This document shows positions 1 through 5,273 of a stretch of DNA of 5,273 nt, piece by piece. Position 1 is the stretch's first letter. Each line of letters starts with the position of its first letter. The notes under the pieces were generated by a model, which saw only the letters and a program-made list of their open reading frames with translations, did not search any database and had not been told where the DNA came from. Source of the DNA: UBA1049 sp964522305 (GTDB taxonomy: Bacteria; Bacillota; Clostridia; Oscillospirales; CAG-382); contig CAZFVM010000098.1 of NCBI GenBank assembly GCA_964522305.1, positions 1 through 5,273 of the forward strand, written 5' to 3'. The position numbers and the translations under genes were made by a program.

Positions 1-61
<61 letters not shown>

Positions 62-79
62 ATATATTTAATTGTATAT

Positions 80-168
80 TGGTGCCGGAAACCGGGCTCG
101 AACCGGTACGAGATGTTAATCTCACGGGATTTTAAGTCCCGGGCGTCTGCCAATTCCGCCACTCCGGC
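80..168 (-). tRNA. tRNA-Leu (TAA anticodon), complete
   Basis: On the minus strand the acceptor stem GCCGGAG (168-162) pairs with TTCCGGC, with one G-T pair at its base. Discriminator A and an encoded CCA (82-80) follow. The anticodon stem CGGGA/TCCCG closes the loop CTTAAAA, with anticodon TAA at 134-132, reading UUA and, through wobble, UUG leucine codons. A long variable arm (TGAGATTAACATCTCG) identifies it as a class II tRNA, as expected for Leu. The T-arm is CCGGTTCGAGCCCGG. All stems close and the length of 89 nt including CCA is normal. It is the first gene of a two-tRNA unit with tRNA-fMet, transcribed from the promoter just upstream. Confidence 0.97.
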
Positions 169-183
169 ATAACCCGCTTAGTT

Positions 184-212
184 ATACTACCACAATGTAT
201 TGTCATTGTCAA
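184..212 (-). promoter_or_regulatory. Sigma-A type promoter of the tRNA-Leu/tRNA-fMet unit
   Basis: On the minus strand a perfect -35 box TTGACA (212-207) is followed by exactly 17 nt and then TAGTAT (189-184) as the -10 box (4 of 6 consensus bases). The overlapping TATAAC at 186-181 matches better but at 20-nt spacing. The predicted start near 176-177 would leave only about 8-9 nt of leader before the tRNA-Leu 5' end, which is usual for a stable-RNA transcript. A 22-bp dyad lies directly upstream of the -35 box. Confidence 0.75.
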
Positions 213-234
213 GCAAAAACCTTAAGATTTTTGC
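213..234. repeat. 22-bp dyad (possible operator) between divergent promoters
   Basis: The arms GCAAAAA (213-219) and TTTTTGC (228-234) are perfect inverted repeats around a core CTTAAG. Ten of the eleven symmetric pairs match; only 220/227 fails. The dyad abuts the -35 box of the tRNA promoter (207-212) and lies about 58 bp upstream of the -35 box of the rightward operon. That placement would suit a regulator-binding site or an UP-like/bent element for the tRNA promoter. The A- and T-tracts also occur by chance in such AT-rich DNA. No known operator consensus is recognised, so function is inferred from symmetry and position only. Confidence 0.35.
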
Positions 235-291
235 AAGACAAAAAAAGACTTTTTAATAATGCTAATTATCCTTTTTATACATGCAAAATTA

Positions 292-320
292 TTGACTACA
301 CTTATTAAATATGATAGTCT
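292..320 (+). promoter_or_regulatory. Promoter of the oxidoreductase-nagA operon
   Basis: TTGACT (292-297; 5 of 6 matches to the -35 consensus) is followed by 17 nt and then TAGTCT (315-320). The -10 box is weak (3 of 6) but is preceded by TG one base upstream (312-313), the extended -10 pattern that compensates for poor -10 hexamers. The predicted start near 327 gives a leader of about 26 nt holding the ribosome binding site at 342-347. The short arms GACTA/TAGTC overlap the two boxes and may be coincidental. No riboswitch-sized leader is present. Confidence 0.6.
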
Positions 321-352
321 AAGTTTGAAAATTTAAAGTGTAGGAGATCAAA

Positions 353-1393
353 ATGAAAAAACTAAAAGTAGGACTTATCGGTGCCGGAAATATTGCTGAG
401 AACGCTCATATGCCCGCTTACGCAAGGTGCATGAATGCCGAGGTTGTAGCTATCGTTGATATTAACTTCGAAAGAGCGAAGAGGCTTGCAGAAAAACATA
501 ATATATCCAATGTTTTTTCTTCAACCGAAGAAATGCTAAATTCGGTTGACGTAGATGCAGTGGATGTCTGCGTCTGGAATGACGGTCACTCTGATGTAAC
601 AATAACTGCAGCAAAAGCAGGTAAACACATATTGTGTGAAAAGCCGATGGCTATGAATCTCGAAAAGGCTTTGGATATGGAAAAAGCAGTTAGAGACGCC
701 GGTGTCCACTTCATGTTAGCGGTGCCAAACAGGTTCGCAACCCCAAACCAAATTGCGAGGGGTCTTTTTGACGATGGCACCCTCGGGGATGTTTATTATG
801 GTAAAACTTCTTATATTAGACGGCGTGGAACTCCAACCGGATGGTTTACCGATAAAAAGACATCGGGTGGTGGACCGATCATTGATATTGGGGTACATAG
901 AATCGATGCTGCCTGGTATGTAATGGGAACTCCGAAGCCTGTTCGGGTAAGCGCTGCTATCTCATCTGCCATCGGCGACTACCAAACAAAAGGTGTAACA
1001 AGATGGATAGGAACAGAATGTGAAGATAACCGCTTCGATACAGAGGATTCCGGAGCCGGTGTTATTCACTTTGACAACGGTGCGATTTTGCTTTTTGAAG
1101 CAAGTTGGGCTATCAACGGTCCCGAGGTGGTCTCAACCCAAATATTCGGAAGCAAAGCCGGTATTACCTTGGAGCCCTTGACTTTGTACGGAGAACGAAA
1201 CGGCTATCTCAGCAATGACAATATCACACTAAATAAAAGTGAGAATGTGACTTGTAATCTTATCACGCATTTTGCAGACTGTGTTATAAACAATAAGCCT
1301 AATCGGTTCCCCGTCGAGCAAGCCGTGGAACTCCAAAAAATATTGCAGGGCATATATGATTCTGCCGATCAAAAAAGAGAAATACTCCTATGA
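353..1393 (+). CDS. Gfo/Idh/MocA-family NAD(P)-dependent oxidoreductase
   Basis: Predicted cytoplasmic dehydrogenase of 346 aa, the usual family length. Residues 5-120 form a Rossmann fold: the dinucleotide-binding loop GLIGAGNIA (7-15), an acidic residue D36 after the second strand (VAIVD) suggesting NAD(H) preference, and the family hallmark EKP (96-98), whose Lys97 is normally catalytic. The C-terminal alpha/beta domain carries GGGxxxDxGxHxxD (172-185); D178 and H182 match the usual catalytic/substrate-binding positions. There is no signal peptide, so it is not an obvious match to the exported, longer GH109 glycosidases of this superfamily. The start is set by AGGAGA at 342-347, 5 nt before the ATG. 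The gene overlaps nagA by four bases (ATGA), implying a shared transcript and coupled translation. That pairing suggests an amino-sugar or related sugar substrate, but sequence alone does not identify it; inositol, glucose or other sugar dehydrogenase activity is possible. Confidence 0.9.
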   Translation: MKKLKVGLIGAGNIAENAHMPAYARCMNAEVVAIVDINFERAKRLAEKHNISNVFSSTEEMLNSVDVDAVDVCVWNDGHSDVTITAAKAGKHILCEKPMAMNLEKALDMEKAVRDAGVHFMLAVPNRFATPNQIARGLFDDGTLGDVYYGKTSYIRRRGTPTGWFTDKKTSGGGPIIDIGVHRIDAAWYVMGTPKPVRVSAAISSAIGDYQTKGVTRWIGTECEDNRFDTEDSGAGVIHFDNGAILLFEASWAINGPEVVSTQIFGSKAGITLEPLTLYGERNGYLSNDNITLNKSENVTCNLITHFADCVINNKPNRFPVEQAVELQKILQGIYDSADQKREILL

Positions 1394-2517
1394 TACTCAA
1401 GAACGGTAAAGTACTGACGGACGATTTTCACCTTACAAATACCGATATTGGGTTTACCGGCAGCAAAATCGATTTTTTGGGTAACTATAGCGGCGACCAA
1501 GAGTTCTTGGATGTATCAGGTATGTATGTACTCCCTGGATTTGTAGATACCCATATCCATGGTGCATATGGTGTACGCTTTAGTGACATAGAACCCGATA
1601 TTGACAGGATTACAGGGTTCTTAGCAAAAAAGGGTGTCACTACCCTTGTAGCTACAACCGGTTCTTCTCGGTTTGATGATTTGCTTTTACAGTTTGAAGG
1701 AATTGTCAAAGCTATTAATAACGGTACTAAGGGCGCAAAGATTGCCGGTATTCATGCTGAGGGTCCTTTCTTAAACAAAAAGTATAAGGGTGCGATGAGC
1801 GAAAACAACATTCTTGCTCCGGACTTGGATAAACTAAATCGAATAGTAGATGAATGCCAAGGATACTTAAAGATAATGACCATCGCTCCAGAAATGGAAA
1901 ATGCAGACGACCTTATCAGGTACTTAAAATCAGAAGGAGTAATTATATCTTTAGGGCATACCGACGCAACATATGAGCAAGCGGAAAAATCGGCAGCTCT
2001 CGGTGCTTCTCAGGCAACCCATGTGTTTAATGCAATGAGGCCTTTTAATCACAGGGAGCCGGGAGTCTTGGGTTGTGTCTTAACTAACAAGGATGTAAAA
2101 TGCGAAATGATATGTGATTTTGTACACTTACATCCAAATACCGTGAAAATGATTTATACCCTAAAAGGCGCCGATAACATTAACCTAATCAGTGATGCAG
2201 GGCATTCTGCGGGTCTGGAGATGGATAAGTTTTTGGTTGATGGTGTATGGCGATATGTCGTTGACGGTGTGGTTCGCCTTGAGGATGGAACTATCGCCGG
2301 CAGCACCATGACCATGGCAGAGGGTGTTTTACATTTGTTTCAGATGGGTATTCCTCCGGAAGAAATATCAAAAATGGCGTCATTAAACCCGGCTGTTACT
2401 TTGGGGTTGGCAGACAAAATCGGTACGCTGACTATAGGGAAATCTGCAGATATTGTTGTTTTGGACAAAAACTTTAATCTTGTACACACTTTCGTAGAGG
2501 GTGAGCGGTATCTTTAA
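1390..2517 (+). CDS. nagA: N-acetylglucosamine-6-phosphate deacetylase (NagA)
   Basis: A 375-aa amidohydrolase-superfamily metalloenzyme of normal NagA length, predicted to hydrolyse GlcNAc-6-phosphate to glucosamine-6-phosphate and acetate in the cytoplasm. Visible in order: metal motif HxH (H55, H57) in DTHIH; HAEGP with metal ligand E124; GHTDATYEQA with H190; ATHVFNAMRPFNHREPG with metal ligand H211, N214 and A215, and the phosphate-contacting R222; H246; and D269 as the probable catalytic acid/base. Spacings around H190, H211, R222 and H246 match those of E. coli NagA. The C-terminus has the usual IAGSTMTM and GTLTIGKSADIVVLD elements. The segment after the catalytic Asp, GHSAGLEMDKF, departs from the common ALRAAGLPDG-like form, so a related N-acetyl sugar phosphate is possible. 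The start overlaps the preceding stop codon (ATGA) with only a weak GA-rich Shine-Dalgarno, which fits translational coupling. No nagB or transporter is visible. Confidence 0.92.
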   Translation: MILKNGKVLTDDFHLTNTDIGFTGSKIDFLGNYSGDQEFLDVSGMYVLPGFVDTHIHGAYGVRFSDIEPDIDRITGFLAKKGVTTLVATTGSSRFDDLLLQFEGIVKAINNGTKGAKIAGIHAEGPFLNKKYKGAMSENNILAPDLDKLNRIVDECQGYLKIMTIAPEMENADDLIRYLKSEGVIISLGHTDATYEQAEKSAALGASQATHVFNAMRPFNHREPGVLGCVLTNKDVKCEMICDFVHLHPNTVKMIYTLKGADNINLISDAGHSAGLEMDKFLVDGVWRYVVDGVVRLEDGTIAGSTMTMAEGVLHLFQMGIPPEEISKMASLNPAVTLGLADKIGTLTIGKSADIVVLDKNFNLVHTFVEGERYL

Positions 2518-2707
2518 ATACCAACAATATGAAAAACCCACTTAAAGCAGAAAAATCCGCTTAGGTGGGTTTTGATTATTTAGTTCATAAACGAAAATTT
2601 TGCAAAAAAGCACTAACCCGAATTATAACCAACATCCTAATAATTAGCATCAAATAATATATTAAGCCTACCACAAAAGGAAAGAATAGGACCTGTAATT
2701 GACATGT
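2518..2707. other. Convergent intergenic region
   Basis: This 190-bp gap separates the end of nagA from the end of the leftward surface-protein gene. Apart from the hairpin terminator at 2533-2573 it holds only AT-rich sequence with short chance palindromes (TTTTGCAAAA at 2598-2607 and a CTAATTATTAG-type dyad near 2638-2648). No coding potential, second terminator or promoter is convincing. Confidence 0.6.
2533..2573 (+). terminator. Rho-independent terminator of the nagA operon, probably bidirectional
   Basis: The left arm AAAACCCACTTAAAGC (2533-2548) pairs with the right arm GCTTAGGTGGGTTTT (2559-2573) through 15 base pairs, with one bulged A and one G-T wobble, around a 10-nt loop. On the plus strand the stem ends in TTTT followed by GATTATTTA, a fair U-tract, 15 nt after the nagA stop codon. 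On the minus strand the mirror stem ends in TTTTT, so it can also stop leftward transcription from the surface-protein gene, whose stop codon is about 135 bp away and which has no closer terminator. Confidence 0.9.
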
Positions 2708-4039
2708 TTATCTTCTTCTTATAAATAACAACGCCAGTAATAACGAAATAAAAACTCCGCCAATTACATAGAAAGCCACCCCTTTTGTGCTCTCTGTACT
2801 CTCATCAAAATAGCTCTCACTGTCAGCCGAAACCTCAGAACTTTCAGTTTCACCCTCTGTTTCGCTTAAAGTGTCTCCTTTATCTGTATCACTCTCAGTC
2901 GTATTAATATCGATTAACCCAAGGTCTTGCCCTATGTCTGCCATTATATCATAGGAAATACTGACCCTTTCGGTTCTGGTTTTGCCCGACCCGTAGGATT
3001 CAAAGGAAATACATTCATCATTATAAAGCAAAGAATAATTGACACTGTCGCTATCCGACCAAAACTCATACGAGTTTCCACCAATGTCATATATCAAAAA
3101 ATCCCTGTATTCAACATTCTTTAAGTATCCTCCGGACCTAATATCTATAGGCTGCTCCGGCTTGATATCGCTAACATAGGAAGTTCCGGAAAGCAAAGCC
3201 ATATTACCGCCTATTCTATCATCCAAAAATTCCTCTTTTATTATCTTTCCTGTGTTTAGAGCTTCTGCTGTAATAACCATTTTCCCGTCAAAATATTCAT
3301 AGGTAAGAAGAACATCGGTATTGGGTATATATTCGCCGTCAACATACTCAGCCTGTGTTATAACCCCTAAATCCTGAAAACCGTTATGACCGACAAAAAC
3401 TCTCCATTCACCGTTATGAGCCCACCCGCTATATAAACCGGCGTCTAATGTAATTGTTGAGTTCTGAGAGGACAAATATGCATAAGCGTTATGTTTTTGG
3501 TTTGTTTGTGATGGTTTTAGCCTTAGTTCGGTCAGATTAACCCGTACTGTGACTTTACGATAACTGTTATAAACATATGCAAATTTATAAAAATAACCGC
3601 CTCCTTGGGGCTCTAAAGACCACGAGTCCGGCTGGCCTCTCAACATTTTATAGCTGTTTGACACATTTTGACCTTTACCGTTTATTACATGAGCGTTATC
3701 TTCTGTGTTTGTGAAATTAAGAGCGTCTTCAAACTCTTTTGTTATCGAATATAACTGCGTGCCTTTGTAGCAATAAAAGGTGTTTTCATCATTGTTCAAC
3801 AAAAAAATAGGGGTTTTGTGCCCCTTTACTATAACATAGGAACCTTTACCGACTGATATTGAAATATCAATAGCATCATACAGACTGTTACTACTTGAAT
3901 GAGCAAGTCCTCCGGAGGTATATATTGTATAAACTCCGTTATCATCAGCGTTTGCTAATGTGTTGCTTGAAATATTTATAATCACTAATATCAAAATTAC
4001 TGCTATTACAGTGCCCGCGGCAAGACGCTTAATTTTCAT
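2708..4039 (-). CDS. Predicted membrane-anchored surface protein, function unknown
   Basis: A 443-aa protein of an unrecognised family. The N-terminus is a signal peptide: basic MKIKR, a hydrophobic run (about 7-23), then a likely cleavage after LANA near residue 31. Residues 32-375 form a beta-rich, aromatic ectodomain with two Cys (90, 343). Residues 380-419 are a linker rich in Ser, Thr, Glu and Asp. A hydrophobic helix (421-440) and a final RRR follow, placing the ectodomain outside and the tail inside. There is no LPxTG, so anchoring is by the helix, not sortase. Residues 148-325 carry motifs also found in the neighbouring 301-aa protein (VNLTEL, NAY, DAGLY, W-x-x-F, TDVLL), so the two probably share a domain. 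Its style recalls concanavalin A-like/LamG beta-sandwiches, but that is a guess. AAAGGA (4055-4050) lies 10 nt before the ATG. The upstream gene is 86 nt away on the same strand with no terminator between, so co-transcription is likely. Confidence 0.85.
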   Translation of the reverse strand: MKIKRLAAGTVIAVILILVIINISSNTLANADDNGVYTIYTSGGLAHSSSNSLYDAIDISISVGKGSYVIVKGHKTPIFLLNNDENTFYCYKGTQLYSITKEFEDALNFTNTEDNAHVINGKGQNVSNSYKMLRGQPDSWSLEPQGGGYFYKFAYVYNSYRKVTVRVNLTELRLKPSQTNQKHNAYAYLSSQNSTITLDAGLYSGWAHNGEWRVFVGHNGFQDLGVITQAEYVDGEYIPNTDVLLTYEYFDGKMVITAEALNTGKIIKEEFLDDRIGGNMALLSGTSYVSDIKPEQPIDIRSGGYLKNVEYRDFLIYDIGGNSYEFWSDSDSVNYSLLYNDECISFESYGSGKTRTERVSISYDIMADIGQDLGLIDINTTESDTDKGDTLSETEGETESSEVSADSESYFDESTESTKGVAFYVIGGVFISLLLALLFIRRR

Positions 4040-4125
4040 GGATTATTATTCCTTTGAGAATTTATTTTTGTTTGCTACAAAATCTTTGGCTTATTCAAAA
4101 ACCTAAATAACACATTCGCGCCTTT
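4040..4125. other. Short spacer between the two leftward genes
   Basis: The 86-nt AT-rich gap carries the AAAGGA ribosome binding site of the downstream gene at 4050-4055. I see no hairpin with a U-run and no well-spaced -35/-10 pair on the minus strand, so transcripts from the upstream gene probably run through into the surface-protein gene. Confidence 0.5.
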
Positions 4126-5031
4126 TTAACTTAACTGATGTTTGTGATTTAAAGAAATATAATCAATATCTTCTCCAATAGGAGCATTACCTAAGTTGGA
4201 TACTTGTAAGTCTACTATATTTGAACTTTGAACAGACCACACATAGTCAAGATACTCTTGTGTCCATTTCGCTCCGTCTATTGACAACTCTTCCAAGGAT
4301 GCAATAAGAAAAGTACCGTCTGCATCATCATCTTCTAATCTTCCGGTACGAGGTACAAGGGACATAAACCTTACCATTCTTGCTTTTGGTTTTTTGTTTT
4401 CTCTTTCAAATATCTCCCCTGCCGGTTTTGTCATTGTTGCGGTTATTTCGCCCAAACTTTTTCGAGTATCATCAAGAAATCTATATATACAAACAACCAC
4501 ATCGCTATCGTCGGTACAGCCGCTTAAATCAACTTCTGTCTCAAAAAACCTGGCAGCGGGAAATCTTCTGGTATTAAAGGCGGCTATATCGGCAAAACTA
4601 ACCTCTTTCGGCTCACCTAAGCCAAAATCACACAGAAATGCTGCCCAAACATCCTCTTCCTGGTTGTTGCAAAGCCCGGTATCAATATGCCAATATCTAC
4701 CGGAAGAAATATACCCGAGACAAAGATAGGCGTTTCTGCAGGGATTACCTGATTTATCTCTGCGATTAACATGCAGCTTCTGTAGGTCAATTAAAACTTT
4801 TGTAGTAAGATATTTGCAGGTGTAAGCTCCATGAGCATAATAATGTGCTCCGGCATTAGCCTCAATCATACACTTTATATGTTCCTTAAAACTTACTTCC
4901 CGACCTAACAAAGACTCGTAATTCTTATAAATATGCCCGTCTACTTTCCCGGCAATTATAAATGGTCCGGTAGTAATATTGTCGTAATTATCATTGAAAT
5001 TACCTTTTTCAAATGTAAATACCTCAGACAT
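4126..5031 (-). CDS. Uncharacterised 301-aa protein sharing a domain with its neighbour
   Basis: I do not recognise this family. The N-terminus (MSEVFTFEKGNFNDNYDN) is hydrophilic, with no signal peptide, and there is no membrane segment, so it looks cytoplasmic unless exported by a non-classical route. It has seven Cys (54, 72, 98, 104, 121, 134, 172, with an eighth at 181), high for an exported protein and more in keeping with a reducing compartment; no CxxC metal site is evident. Residues 62-260 resemble residues 148-325 of the downstream surface protein. Y65, Y74, V79, L83 and L86 align without gaps, followed by NAY (100-102), DTGL (117-120), W129 with F132, SDVVV (176-180) and a FLIASLEELSID strand (241-252). 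The start is fixed by AAAAGGAG (5047-5040), 8 nt before the ATG, and by a good promoter just upstream. Length and composition look intact, with no frameshift. Confidence 0.8.
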   Translation of the reverse strand: MSEVFTFEKGNFNDNYDNITTGPFIIAGKVDGHIYKNYESLLGREVSFKEHIKCMIEANAGAHYYAHGAYTCKYLTTKVLIDLQKLHVNRRDKSGNPCRNAYLCLGYISSGRYWHIDTGLCNNQEEDVWAAFLCDFGLGEPKEVSFADIAAFNTRRFPAARFFETEVDLSGCTDDSDVVVCIYRFLDDTRKSLGEITATMTKPAGEIFERENKKPKARMVRFMSLVPRTGRLEDDDADGTFLIASLEELSIDGAKWTQEYLDYVWSVQSSNIVDLQVSNLGNAPIGEDIDYISLNHKHQLS

Positions 5032-5039
5032 TGTATAAG

Positions 5040-5047
5040 CTCCTTTT
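5040..5047 (-). promoter_or_regulatory. Strong ribosome binding site fixing the start of the 301-aa gene
   Basis: On the minus strand AAAAGGAG lies 8 nt before the ATG at 5031-5029. Its position between the promoter -10 box (5076-5071) and this ATG supports the short, signal-less N-terminus as the real one; a longer upstream start would fall outside the transcript. Confidence 0.8.
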
Positions 5048-5070
5048 AATGGTTTGGTTAATTGTGTTTG

Positions 5071-5099
5071 AGTATAACACGATAAAATTCTTATATCAA
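5071..5099 (-). promoter_or_regulatory. Sigma-A promoter of the leftward two-gene unit
   Basis: On the minus strand TTGATA (5099-5094) is followed by exactly 17 nt and TATACT (5076-5071), each matching five of six consensus bases. A TG one base before the -10 box makes it an extended -10 promoter as well. The predicted start near 5064 gives a leader of about 33 nt with the ribosome binding site inside it. Such a near-consensus promoter suggests substantial basal expression. Confidence 0.8.
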
Positions 5100-5178
5100 G
5101 AATCTTTTAGTTACCAAAATATGCTGCGAGACTTGTAATTTCATTGTTTTATTTTTTATACGGAACAATTCTGCTATA

Positions 5179-5242
5179 AAAAACTGCACCCTTTCTGTTA
5201 GCTCTTTAAATCAGGATATTTAACAAATTAAGTGCAATTTTT
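5179..5242 (-). terminator. Possible long-loop terminator or structured RNA
   Basis: On the minus strand AAAAATTGCAC (5242-5232) can pair with GTGCAGTTTTT (5189-5179) as an 11-bp stem with one G-U wobble, the 3' arm running into a six-U stretch. The 42-nt loop can itself fold: TTAAAT/ATTTAA around a 6-nt loop (5206-5223), or alternatively TGTTA/TAACA (5196-5200 with 5221-5225). This could end a leftward gene lying beyond 5273, or be part of a small leader RNA. The outer arm is rich in A-U pairs and the loop is large, so this is tentative. Confidence 0.3.
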
Positions 5243-5273
5243 AGTTGGTTTGTTTTTATATTATGACATAAAG

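Noticed and set aside
240..254. AAAAAAAGACTTTTT hairpin-like stretch between the divergent promoters
   Set aside because: An A/T-only stem with a 3-nt loop and no GC pairs is too weak to act as a terminator and is expected in AT-rich DNA.
294..319. GACTA/TAGTC inverted repeat overlapping the -35 and -10 boxes of the oxidoreductase promoter
   Set aside because: The arms are only 5 bp, which is common by chance, and they do not extend when neighbouring bases are included.
353..1393. Possible GH109-type NAD-dependent glycosidase
   Set aside because: Members of that family are typically longer and exported. This protein is 346 aa with no signal peptide and ordinary dehydrogenase motifs, so the general oxidoreductase call is safer.
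4394..4729. 111-aa plus-strand open frame inside the 301-aa gene
   Set aside because: It is antisense to a better-supported gene with a strong ribosome binding site and promoter, has no Shine-Dalgarno of its own and reads as low-complexity Ser/Pro-rich shadow sequence.
5091..5144. 17-codon minus-strand open frame (MKLQVSQHILV...) upstream of the 301-aa gene
   Set aside because: It has no ribosome binding site, ends inside the promoter of the next gene and has no recognisable content.
5261..5271. TTATGACATAA palindrome at the right edge
   Set aside because: It is a short palindrome at the window end with no visible promoter pair or gene to relate it to; it may be chance.

Overview
The window is AT-rich (intergenic stretches especially). 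It has strong AGGAG-type ribosome binding sites, consensus-like sigma-A promoters and tRNA genes with an encoded CCA. One predicted extracellular protein is held by a C-terminal membrane helix and Arg tail, without an outer-membrane-type signal. Together this points to a low-GC Gram-positive bacterium, most likely a member of the Clostridia. That placement is an inference from style; no species marker is present.

Layout. Positions 1-168 hold two minus-strand tRNA genes: a complete tRNA-Leu(UAA), then an initiator tRNA-fMet whose 3' end is cut off by the window edge. A good minus-strand promoter (184-212) drives both. The divergent intergenic region (169-352) also carries a 22-bp near-perfect dyad and the plus-strand promoter for a two-gene operon. 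That operon (353-2517) encodes a Gfo/Idh/MocA-family NAD(P)-dependent oxidoreductase and, overlapping it by 4 nt, a NagA-type N-acetylglucosamine-6-phosphate deacetylase. It ends at a strong hairpin terminator (2533-2573) that can work in both directions. Nothing else is recognisable in the convergent gap up to 2707.

The right half is transcribed leftward. A promoter at 5071-5099 reads into a 301-aa protein of unknown function without a signal peptide (4126-5031). After 86 nt with no visible terminator comes a 443-aa predicted surface protein (2708-4039) with a signal peptide, a beta-rich ectodomain, an acidic Ser/Thr/Glu linker and a C-terminal membrane anchor. Comparing the two proteins by eye shows a shared domain of about 200 residues: the same motifs occur in the same order at almost the same spacing. 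They therefore look like an adjacent paralogous pair, one cytoplasmic-looking and one membrane-anchored. This is the least explained part of the window. Upstream of their promoter lies a minus-strand stem followed by a U-run (5179-5242), which may terminate a gene beyond the window edge.

The left operon probably handles an N-acetylated amino-sugar phosphate, with NagA removing the acetyl group and the oxidoreductase acting on a related sugar. No nagB, transporter or regulator is visible to confirm the pathway. No mobile elements, CRISPR arrays or rRNA were seen.
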